The notes beneath the pieces were generated by a model, which was not told the origin of the DNA, did not search any database, and saw nothing but the letters and a program-made list of their open reading frames with translations. From Owenia fusiformis (taxonomy: Eukaryota; Annelida; Polychaeta; Sabellida; Oweniidae): a stretch of DNA of 64,000 nucleotides. Position numbers and translations under genes: made by a program. Location: contig CAIIXF020000012.1 in assembly GCA_903813345.2 (NCBI GenBank), forward strand, positions 10,770,932 to 10,834,931, read 5' to 3'. Below, piece after piece: positions 1 to 9,071 of the stretch (position 1 is its first letter; every line of letters begins with the position of its first letter).

Positions 1-1795
1 AGAAAATTCATTTCTAAGTAAAAATATCGGTGAATTAGATCACGTTCACTAAATCAGAACAGATTATGCATTGCATTTCCGTTTAATAAAAACGCACCGC
101 TCATTTTTCAAAACCGGCTCCAACTTGGAGCCAGTTTACAAATCAGCTCGCTCCATCTTACACAAGCTATGTAGGGGCAATCTAGCAACTGGGAATCACG
201 GGATACTGTCTCACGATCATTTTTATGTGCATTATGCATCTTATTCTCGTATGATTATTGATTTGCATGAAAATGAGAAAAAACTGAAAAATACGTAAAA
301 TTTTAACATATTTCAAGAATTTTTGCAAAAAGTTATTTCAAGCCAAAACTATGAGAGAAAATTCATTTCTAAGTAAAAATATCGATGAATTAGATCACGT
401 TCACTAAATCAGAACAGATTATGCATTGCATTTCCGTTTAATAAAAACGCACCCCTCATTTTTCAAAACTGGCTCCAACTTGGAGCCAGTTTGCAAATCA
501 GCTCGCCCCATATGGCAAATGCTATGTAGGTACAATCTGGTAACTGGGAATCACGAAATGCTATCTCACGAATATATTTATGTGCATTTTTCATCTTATT
601 CTCATTTTTTTATCATTTTCAGGCCAATTATACGAGAATAAGATGCATAATGCACATGGAAATGATCGTGAGACAGTATCCCGTGATTTCCAGTTGCTAG
701 ATTGTCCCTACATAGCTTGTTCAAGATGGAGCGAGCTGGTTTGTAAACTAGCTCCAAGTTGGAGCCAGTTTTGAAAAATGAGCGGTGCGTTTTTAATAAA
801 CGGAAATGCAATGCATAATCTATTCTGATTTAGTGAACGTGATCTAATTCATCGATATTTTTACTTAGAAATGAATTTTCTCTCAAAGTTTTGGCTTGAA
901 ATGACTTTTTGCAAAAAAATATTGAAATAAGTTACAATTTAAGGAATTTTTCAGTTTTTTCTCATTTTCAGGCCAATTATACGAGAATAAGATGCATAAT
1001 TCACATAAAAATAATCGTGAGACAGTATCCCGTGATTCCAAGTTGCTAGATTGCCCCTACATAGCTTGTGTAAGATGGAGCGAGCTGATTTGTAAACTGG
1101 CTCCAAGTTGGAGCCAGTTTTGAAAAATGAGCGGTGCGTTTTTATTTAACGGAAATGCAATGCATAATCTGTTCTGATTTAGTGAACGTAATATTATTCA
1201 TCGATATTTTTACTTAGAAATAAATTTTCTCTCATAGTTTCGGCTTGAAATGACTTTTTGCAAAAAATCTTGAAATAAGTTACAATTTTACGTATTTTTC
1301 AGTTTTTTCTCATTTTCATGCAAATTATAAAACGGTTTTTATAAAACGGAAATGCAATGCATAATCTGTTCTGATTTAGTGAACATGATCTAATTCATCG
1401 ATATTTTTACTTATTATTCAATTTTCTCTCATAGTTTTGACTTGAAATGACTTTTTGCAAAAAATCTTGAATTATGTTATAATTTTACATATTTTTCAGT
1501 TTTCCTTATTTTCATGCAGATTATACGAGAATAAGATGCATAATCCACATCAAAATGATCGGGAGACAGTATCTCGTGATTCCCAGTGGCTAGATTGTCC
1601 GTTTATAGCTTGTGTTTAATGGTGCGAGCTGATTTGAAAACTGGCTCCAAATTGGAGCCAGTTTTGAAAAATGAGCGCTGCGTTTTTATTAAACAGAAAT
1701 ACAATGCATAATATTTTTGGAATTGATGAACGTGATCAAATTCATCGATATCCATGCTTAGAATTCAATTTACCCGTATAGTTTTGCAAAAATAT
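1..1795. repeat. Head-to-head array of ~350-bp repeats
   Basis: Two plus-oriented units (1-355 and 356-~620) meet about four minus-oriented units (~621-969, 970-1318, a shortened one ~1319-1518, and ~1519-1790). The period is about 349-355 bp. Every full unit contains the near-perfect palindrome GGCTCCAAGTTGGAGCC, and the units share the motif CATTGCATTTCCGTTTA. The reading frames inside repeat between units and show no protein signature, so they are treated as chance. The left edge is cut by the window. Family unknown; it could be a satellite or tandemly amplified MITE. Confidence 0.8.
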
Positions 1796-1830
1796 GACAA
1801 TATAAACTATATTCAAAAGCCATCTTCTGC

Positions 1831-2113
1831 AGTACGTCAGTAAGTAAGAAGCCAGTTTTAAAAGCCGGCTTCTTGGTGACTCCAGAAGCCGGCTTCTGTT
1901 GTCCTTCAGAAGCCGGTTTTTAAAAGCCGGCTTCTTGTTGACCGTAGAAGCCGGCTTCTGTAGTACGTAAGAAGCCAGTTTGTAAAAGCCGGCTTCTTGG
2001 TGACTCCAGAAGCCGGCTTCTGTTGTCCTTCGAAAGCCGGCTTTTAAAAGCCGGCTTCTTGGTGACTCCAGAAGCCGGGTTCTGTAGTACGTAAGAAGCC
2101 AGTTTGTAAAAGC
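1831..2113. repeat. 124-bp minisatellite of nested palindromes
   Basis: The palindromic core AGAAGCCGGCTTCT and variants recur throughout. A larger unit repeats at about 124 bp: GAAGCCAGTT recurs at 1848, 1971 and 2095. Each large unit holds several core palindromes separated by spacers such as TTGGTGACTCC and GTTGTCCTTC. The block is GC-rich against AT-rich flanks. The open frames across it are a by-product of the period. Confidence 0.85.
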
Positions 2114-2469
2114 GGTTTTTGCCTTCGAGTACTTCTGGATCAAGGGGAATCAATCAATATATTATTTTTTATTAGTTTATTGCAATCACTTTTAGATCAG
2201 TGGCACATATAGTTAAACTAGTGCAGCAGTTAAAACATACAATATACATGTGTACAAGCACAATTCTAAAGCAGAGCTAAAAACATTTACAACATAAGAC
2301 ATAAAAACAAAACTAAAACATTTGCAATTCATTAACTTGTTGGTGCTACAAATATGTTTTTGATAAAACACTTTGAGCATGCATCAAAAATATAACCTTG
2401 TTCGTGACCTAAGATACCACAGGATGCATCCCAAGCACCCATTCTAAACCATTATTTGGAATACATGTC

Positions 2470-2945
2470 TTAAAAGTAATTATAAATGTGTGGAAGTCTA
2501 TTCTCAATGCTATTATAAAATATATACCTTTCCTCTTTAAACTTTGTGCAAGTAAAAAATCGATGTTCAAGAGTTTCTTTACAGCTCATATGACAAAAAG
2601 GAACATATTCCAACACGTATACCCCATCTCTAAAGATCAGTGGCCAGACCAAAGCATCCCGATCTGGCCTTGAATTTAAGTTTTTGAGCAAAGAAGTCAC
2701 AATCATTTTTCCACTAGTGTGTTTCTTTTAATATTACTATATACTGTAAGTGACTTTTTCTGGTTTATCGAGTCAAAAAATGTATTGCGTAACAAATCAT
2801 TAGATATTTTCAAATATGACGAGTACCAATCTGTGTCCTCTCTGTATATTACATCGTCTAAACCATGGTTGGTCAAAATATCTTTTATACTAGAAAAATA
2901 AGACCAGGTGGCTGTATTTTCCTTTTTAAAGTTCTCAAACATATA
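2470..2945 (-). pseudogene. LINE C-terminal Cys-His domain remnant
   Basis: The minus strand encodes a stretch with DILTNHGLDDVIY and TDWYSSYLKISNDLL. A frame later comes FCHMSCKETLEHRFFTC, the C..C..H..C knuckle that ends many CR1/Jockey-group LINEs. It is the 3' coding end of the LINE whose RT lies at 4380-5318. About 300 bases of untranslated 3' region follow, down to ~2150. Confidence 0.65.
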
Positions 2946-2989
2946 ATTGAATATATCAGCACAAATGCCAAAAGGGAAAGGTGACTAAA

Positions 2990-4380
2990 AACCTTAAGGA
3001 AACCCATCAAGAAAAGCAAACTGTAAGTGTAAATCTGTCATAAGAAAAGTAGACCCTATATATCCCAAAACCATGATCTAACGTGAAAAGAAACAATGTC
3101 TAACATCCCCCTCTCCCCCTCCAATCGAGAACCAATATCACAATCCAGGACCAGAACACCAAGGGACATTTCATTCATACTGAAGTCATTACAATACATG
3201 TTGAAGAAAAACTGAAAAATTGATAGCCAATACTCATAACATCAAAAATAGTTGTAGATACTAGTTCTTATAAAAGATAGAGTATTCAGTCGCAAATGAT
3301 GTGGGATAGATAAAATCCAGTTTCGAAGTCCATAGGCAATTCAAAGGGTCGACATCCGTTCGCAAAGCCATCATCATAATCCATAAAACACAACAATTCA
3401 CAGTGGTCATCAGGAGAAAACTATGGCTGGTTTCGATCCCTATTTCTCAACCATTAATGCCATAGCCGGGATCCACCTCAAAAGGTGACAAGTGAAAAAT
3501 TGTGAGTTCATTGCCAATTTGTTTTATACCATTCCTACATCCTTCAGCATCTCAAGTGGTAAAATTTGAAATTTCAAAATTAATGACTTGTACGTTTCAG
3601 CAAAGCCCAGAGCTCTTTAAGTAGATGAAATAGTCAAATTGTCTTTTATTTTTGACATTACATATAGGCCTCCATCCCAAGTCACCAAACAGGGCCTCTT
3701 AAGCAAGATTACACTTAAGTTGTAATAGCGATTTTATATTGAAAGGTAGCTAGTGTTTTGCAATTTGATTTGTTTAATACGAAGGTACTACAACCATGCA
3801 AAATTGCAGGTACACACATTGAATTAAATATATAGTATCACCAAAGCTTATGCATTTTGCATTACAGTGTTTACTCAGAGTTGAGCACAACATGCCTTGC
3901 ATGCGTTTAGCTTTTGGCTTAAAGTGTGCGCCAAAGTTTAAAACTGCGCAGGCGCACCACTCTCGCTAAACTATATAAAGAGATTACCACGGTACACGAT
4001 TCAGAGGTAAGCCAGGAAGGCGAACGATCTTCGTCTCGTGATGATTTCCCATATAATCGTAACCAGGGAAGTTTCACCATTGAAATTAAAAATTACTATT
4101 AGATATACTTTGTAGATGTTATTTATGAAGCTATTTAGTGTTTGCATCAATCAAATGGCTCATTTTGAACATATTAAAAGTATTTGTGTTTTGTTTCCCA
4201 GGGAATTGTATTGTACGTAGTACACACATAAATAGTGTACATTATACAGTACTTGAATAGCCTGGTTTACATAATATTGAAGGGCATGCTGATTACATGT
4301 ACACGAGTACATGAATGAAGTCCTAATATTGATATACGTAGCTTGCATACCTAAATAAAAAATAAACTCTTCTAATCCCA
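2990..4380. other. Non-LINE segment inside the LINE; origin unknown
   Basis: The LINE frame stops being recognisable at ~4380 and returns below ~2990. The intervening DNA has no protein signature. I could not find clear terminal repeats or a target duplication at the two junctions, so insertion is inferred only from the interrupted LINE order. Loss of LINE sequence at the same spot is equally possible. Confidence 0.4.
3966..4006 (+). promoter_or_regulatory. Possible TATA promoter with splice donor
   Basis: CTATATAAAG near 3970 is followed about 30 bases later by CGATTCAGAGGTAAGCC, which reads as a short leader ending at a canonical donor (AG|GTAAGC). Upstream is a GCGCAGGCGCACC patch. The spacing is right for a TATA-driven 5' exon, but no downstream coding exon was recognised. 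It may belong to a mobile element or be chance. Confidence 0.25.
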
Positions 4381-5318
4381 TAATGTAAACACGGCGGTAT
4401 ACGTAGCCCGATTTATCGGGGACTTTAAGGAAGGCATCTGTGTGATAGGTGTCCTTTAATGTCCTATCAAAGTAGACCCCCAGATATTTATAGTTTTGGA
4501 CTTCAGTTAGTGGAAGATCACCAAGATGCCGAATCTTTTCTTTATTGACGCGCTTACTACACTATTACTTTGGACTTGTTTGGGCTATATTTAACGCCCC
4601 ATTTTAGTGAGATTTTATTTGCAATTTGCAACATTTTGTTCAATTCCCCTTCAGATTCATCCAAAAGGACAATATCATCTGCAAAAAGCAGAGCAGGGTA
4701 TAAACAGCAACCCTGTTTTAGGCCTGTGGGAGCACTATTCCAGTCACTCTCAGGGCTGTTACCTGTGATTGGAGTGTCATTTTCAAAATTCAGATTTTTC
4801 ATAAGTTCATTATCAAAATAATCACCATTTGACTTACCAAATAAGACCTTATTTTTGACATCTTTATAGGATTCACGGAGCAATCTCCGAGTTTTACCCA
4901 GGATACCATTTTCCCAGAGTTTCATGAAAAGAAGATCTCTATCTTTAACATCAATAGCTTTAGTCATGTCAAGAAAAGCCAAAGTGTATTTTTGCGTTTA
5001 TTTTTACGAATACTACAGAGACATTTCAGGGCAAATATGTGGTTATGTGATTCTCTAAACTAAAATTACTGCGAAACGCCCCTGGAGATCACCAAATAAG
5101 TTCTTTTCTTCACAGAAAAACATTATTTTGCGCTCAAGAAGGGCAGTAACCAACTTATAAACATTCGAGTTTATAGTAATTCCGCGATAGTTATTCAGGT
5201 CCTCCGTATCGCCATTCTTATGCAATGGTTTCAAGAGCACATATTTCCATTCATCTGGCATAGTTTTAAGCAACCTCACTTTTGTAAAAATGGCATTAAG
5301 CGTATGAATCATCAACAT
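4380..5318 (-). pseudogene. LINE reverse transcriptase remnant
   Basis: Two blocks on the minus strand carry RT motifs. The first (5318-5055) has MPDEWKYVLLKPLHK followed by LNNYRGITI. The second (4982-4557) has AFLDMTKAID, GLKQGC and the catalytic FADD box. In a shifted frame down to ~4380 there is a thumb-like VQNYKYLGVYFDRTLKD. The frames are discontinuous, so no active enzyme is made. Homology to non-LTR RT is clear; the exact clade is not. Confidence 0.8.
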
Positions 5319-6052
5319 TCCTACTTTTTTTCAGAAATTCATTAGGGATTTGGTCTGTACCACAGGCCTTACCATTACTTAAGGTTTTAATTGAGTTTTA
5401 ATATCTTCCTGGTCAAATATAAAGTCGGACATTGCATCATTAGAGAAAACAGTTTCCCTTTCCAGTTGCTCAATGATGTGTGCATTAGAATTTTCTTTAA
5501 AAAGGGGGTTCTATTTTTTCTACCGACAGAGTCCCAGTAGTCTCTTAGGGCATTTGACACTAATATTGGGTCAGCTATAATATTACTATTTTCCTCTGGA
5601 TCCTTTATTTAGCATTGGACATCTTAAGTGTTTTCAAAAACGACTTCGAGCTTTTTGTCTTTTTGGACGCGTTTTTCAAAATTGTTTTGATATGGAATTG
5701 AACATGTAATTCTTTAATTTTTTCCTGAACTTGTTATTTTCGACATATATAAAGATCCAACATTTCAGATAAGATACATTTGGATCGCTACTTTGGCGCG
5801 GGCCCAACATCTATAAAAGCGGCATGCCGTTTTGCGGTTCTGAATCAATTTTTTAATTTCGTCGTTCCAAAACGATCGTTGATCAGAAGAAACCTTTTTC
5901 GCCCAATAAACGTTAATGCAGCTTTAGTCATTTTGTCTTTCCAAATTTCCCACACCTTATTGATTCCTTGAAAATTCGACATATCCCAGTCAAAAAGCTC
6001 ACAAAGCTGGTCAGAGAGGCTTTTTGGAAAGAGCTCCAATCAGGATTATCAG

Positions 6053-6670
6053 TTATATCCCATTTTGTAAAAGTAACATGATTGTCATTACATTTACGGT
6101 TTTTCCTTTGCCTCCCATTATCAAGAATTCAATGATAAAGAATGAATGGTCGCTTCCCAGTGAGACCCTATCATGATTTTCATCAATAAGCATACTTTTA
6201 GAATTATCAAGGAAATGATCATGAGCTAAAGCATAGTCTATGCAAGAAAACATTTGATTTTTTGCCCATGTTATTTGACCTGTGCATTTTAGGCTAAGGT
6301 TTAGGGATTCCATGCCAGTACTTTAAGCAAGAATTTCCACAAAATCACCATTTGGACTAAATTCCAAAGCCTTTCAATGCGACCATTAAAATCCCCTAGT
6401 AAAAGAGTAGGAATGCTATAATTATTTCTAGCTTTGATACATTTTCCATGAGTTCCAGTGTCATCTTTTCATAGAGGTCCTTATTTTTACCGTCAACAGG
6501 ATAATAAGTAACCCCAATGTTAATGCTGCGTCATTGACTTTAACTTGGATCCAAAACCTTTCTAACTCATCAATACCGAAATCTAATACATTGTCATTAG
6601 TGACTGTTCCATCATTTCCATATGTCCTACACAGATGAATATTCCTGATCTCATAAATCCCACAAGACAG
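6053..6670 (-). pseudogene. LINE endonuclease remnant
   Basis: The minus strand encodes LLLGDFNGR near 6390 and, downstream, FSCIDYALAHDHF and SLGSDHSFFI. These are the DFNG and SDH signatures of the apurinic-type endonuclease in non-LTR retrotransposons. They lie in different frames, so the domain is broken. It is the N-terminal part of the LINE at 2150-6700. Confidence 0.7.
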
Positions 6671-6746
6671 TCAAAATATTTAAAGGAGAATGTACCCCAA
6701 TTCATACCCTCTAATCACTGCCCCTTGGACCCGCCCTTGGAATTGC

Positions 6747-7020
6747 AATCATTTTGCAAAGTGTGAAAATGATTTAAGCACTGAACAGAACACATTGCTT
6801 TGTAAAATACGTCACTCATGGGTTGCTAGACCCTTCATTGAATACGGTATTATTCGTTATTGTTACTAAACATTGATATTCGTAATCATTTTGCAAAGTG
6901 TGAAAATGATTTAAGCACTGAACAGAACACATTGCTTTGTAAAATACGTCACTCATGGGTTGCTAGACCCTTCATTGAATACGGTATTATTCGTTATTGT
7001 TACTAAACATTGATATTCGT
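6747..7020. repeat. Perfect 137-bp tandem duplication
   Basis: The 137 bases at 6747-6883 are repeated immediately at 6884-7020 with no difference that I can see by eye. Single-copy sequence continues on both sides. The identity implies a very recent duplication or an assembly artefact. Confidence 0.9.
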
Positions 7021-7383
7021 AATATAACTGATATTAACATAATGCTATATTTTGCACATGTAAAGTATATTTTGGCAATTCATTTACTGATGTCCTCAAA
7101 TATATATTTGGCCATTTTTATATATTTTCTGCACATAGAATTTTCCACCATTAAGGTAAATCTTTGCATTGATTGGAGTCAATAGATATAATCAAATGAT
7201 CGGAACATATGTTACTTTGATATATTCCTCAGCATAACAGTCAAGACACCACGTATTTCTTTACATAATTCAGTAGGCCATCCATGAATTGGAATTGAAC
7301 AAATGTTGTCTCGCAAAGATCATTGGCATGTCTTTAGTTAGTATTAAAACACAGAGCTCTCGCTATCCAAAATCAACCATTGA

Positions 7384-7995
7384 TCAACCATTGTTATTCC
7401 GTGTATAAAATGTACTTTGTACAATGCCTTGTCTCCCATGTGTAGGTCTATGGTTAAAGTCGTTATTCCCTCCCAGCCCCCAACCGTATTCGTAGGAGCT
7501 AACAGTGGGGAAGTCATATTTCTCATCAGGTCCATATTTCTTATATCTGCTCTGGAGGTATTGATGGGTACCTTTTCCTTCTTTACTCAAGCCGTCATAT
7601 AACAGTTTCTTAGTCTCCGCAGATACTGGTTTCATATCATTCAGTGGTGCGTCTTCGTTGTATTCTAATTGTATTGTTTTTACTTTATTAAAGTTCGCCT
7701 TTTTACGTCCAAAGCTTCTGGGCTCTCGTTTTCCTTCTGTGAGTCTCTTGTCAACTGTTATGTTTTCATCGAATGGTTTTGTTGAGTTTTCAATCTTTTT
7801 CTTCATAACTTGAAATCTCTTTGATGTTTGTGGTGTTTCCATATCCAAGACGATGTCTACCTTGGCCGTCGCAGGTATGCCCTCATCGCCAAAGCGATCT
7901 TTGTACCAGTTTAGACGGGCGTCTCTCTCTCTACGGTATGACTCTTCTATGAATCGAACCAAATGAGTGTCTTGTAGATACGCTGTGCGAGACAT
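7384..7995 (-). CDS. SPMIP1: Sperm axonemal microtubule inner protein SPMIP1-like
   Basis: A single-exon frame encodes 203 residues. The C-terminal half carries the conserved block KLLYDGLSKEGKG followed by YLQSRYKKYGPDEKYDFP and SSYEYGWGLG. It matches the LLYEG..YRYL...PE..Y.FP..SS..YGW.LG pattern of vertebrate SPMIP1 (ATP6V1FNB), a small protein of the lumen of sperm doublet microtubules. The N-terminus is charged and helical (YRRERDARLNWYKDRFGDEG), as in that family. A leader intron is well supported: acceptor GTTCGTGTTGCAG just upstream of the ATG (intron end 8010) and donor TTTG|GTAAGT at 8225-8226. The 5' exon is therefore about 8226-8280. Length is close to the ~180-residue human protein. 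The identification comes from remembered family motifs, not a search. Confidence 0.8.
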   Translation of the reverse strand: MSRTAYLQDTHLVRFIEESYRRERDARLNWYKDRFGDEGIPATAKVDIVLDMETPQTSKRFQVMKKKIENSTKPFDENITVDKRLTEGKREPRSFGRKKANFNKVKTIQLEYNEDAPLNDMKPVSAETKKLLYDGLSKEGKGTHQYLQSRYKKYGPDEKYDFPTVSSYEYGWGLGGNNDFNHRPTHGRQGIVQSTFYTRNNNG

Positions 7996-8226
7996 CTTGG
8001 CCGACTATTCTGCAACACGAACAATTAAAAAATAAGTTAATCACATAAGTAATGATCATCCTTTAATTAAACCATCGAGTGTAAGATATCGAGTTTATCT
8101 TAAAAGCAACCGAATTTTGAATAGAAAATGTTGAATAATATTCACAACGACTCATCAAAAACGTGTGTTTGCTTAGATGCAGAATAGGATCAACGATGAA
8201 AACATTTCATGAAACTCTTACTTACC

Positions 8227-8868
8227 AAATGATATTCACAATATCTTGAAAATTTCTAGATCCTCACCGCTGCTACGACGTAAACAATATTAGTACGTCA
8301 CGTTTTCACCGAAGATACGTAACGTAACGTCAACCTTGTTACGTTGCCCAGTTGAGATGATAACTCTCACTCAGTATTTTTACTATTCTGTCACAATTTC
8401 TTAACGACAGAACAACAGTAATGTGATATTCTCTAAAAGTGTCCAGTGACCGGTCACATGTTACCTAAACCCAACACGACCACTTTTGAACCTTTTCAAG
8501 TTTGTCACATAAAGGGTAAAGATTAATGCGTTGTCAAGCGGATTAGAGGATTTATTCATTAATCCATTAGAGTTACATACAACATAACAATACATACATT
8601 AACAACTATAAATGTCGATTTTATTAAGACATAATCGAACGACTAAGTGGATAATCGGCGCATAGTATATAATCACATAAGAAAACAAAGGTTTATAAAG
8701 TGAATTATTGTGATTTCGACCCAACACTTGCAATCATCTATCCACAGGAAGACTTTAAAGAAAATTCACAAATACATGTACATGTAGCTAGGCAAGGTGT
8801 GTCAAATTCTAGCCAATCAGAACACAGTATTTCAAATAATTGGATCACGAACCCACTATAATGCACCC
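8227..8868. other. Upstream region of SPMIP1-like gene; no gene seen
   Basis: This holds the short leader exon edge and the probable promoter of the SPMIP1-like gene, followed by unremarkable AT-rich sequence. No TATA box or second gene is evident. Confidence 0.4.
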
Positions 8869-8975
8869 AGGCTATTTTTACATTCTAGTGAGTATAAGAG
8901 GCTATTTTTACATTCTAGTGAGTTTTAGAGGCTATTTTCAGATTCTAGTGAGTTTAGATTCTATTTTCATATTAT
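8869..8975 (+). repeat. 30-bp tandem repeat, about 3.3 copies
   Basis: GGCTATTTTTACATTCTAGT repeats exactly every 30 bases (8871, 8901, 8931) with a degenerate fourth copy from ~8961. Because 30 is a multiple of three, a 10-residue periodic frame appears; I do not regard it as a protein. It lies just upstream of the LINE at 9070. Confidence 0.85.
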
Positions 8976-9071
8976 ATCAGTTTCAATATTTCAAGAAGGC
9001 AGTACCTTGTAAAAATTTGGCGTTGTAAAAAATAATTCTTTTAAGTGTGATGCCGTACAAAATATTTTGCA

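Larger units (their letters stand above)
2150..6700 (-). mobile_element. Decayed non-LTR retrotransposon (LINE), minus strand
   Basis: On the minus strand a LINE runs in order: endonuclease (~6670-6050), linker (~6040-5845), reverse transcriptase (~5320-4400) and a C-terminal Cys-His region (~2945-2470). Signatures seen are LLLGDFNGR and SLGSDHSFF of the AP endonuclease, then LNNYRGITI, TGLKQGC and LFADDIVLLDE of the RT. The end has a C-x3-C-x6-H-x4-C type knuckle (CHMSCKETLEHRFFTC). Several frameshifts and stops separate the pieces, so it is dead. About 1.4 kb between the RT thumb and the C-terminal part does not look like LINE. The clade is CR1/L2/Jockey-like at best. Confidence 0.8.

Noticed and set aside
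1742-2153. Protein-coding frames of up to 133 residues across the GAAGCC repeats
   Set aside because: The open frames follow from the repeat period and translate into repetitive peptides; no initiation or splice context.
8339-8354. RFX X-box in the SPMIP1-like promoter
   Set aside because: Only the half-site GTTGCC is present; the second half does not match the consensus.
8840-9028. Small protein with 10-residue repeats
   Set aside because: Generated by the 30-bp tandem repeat; no homology or conserved context.
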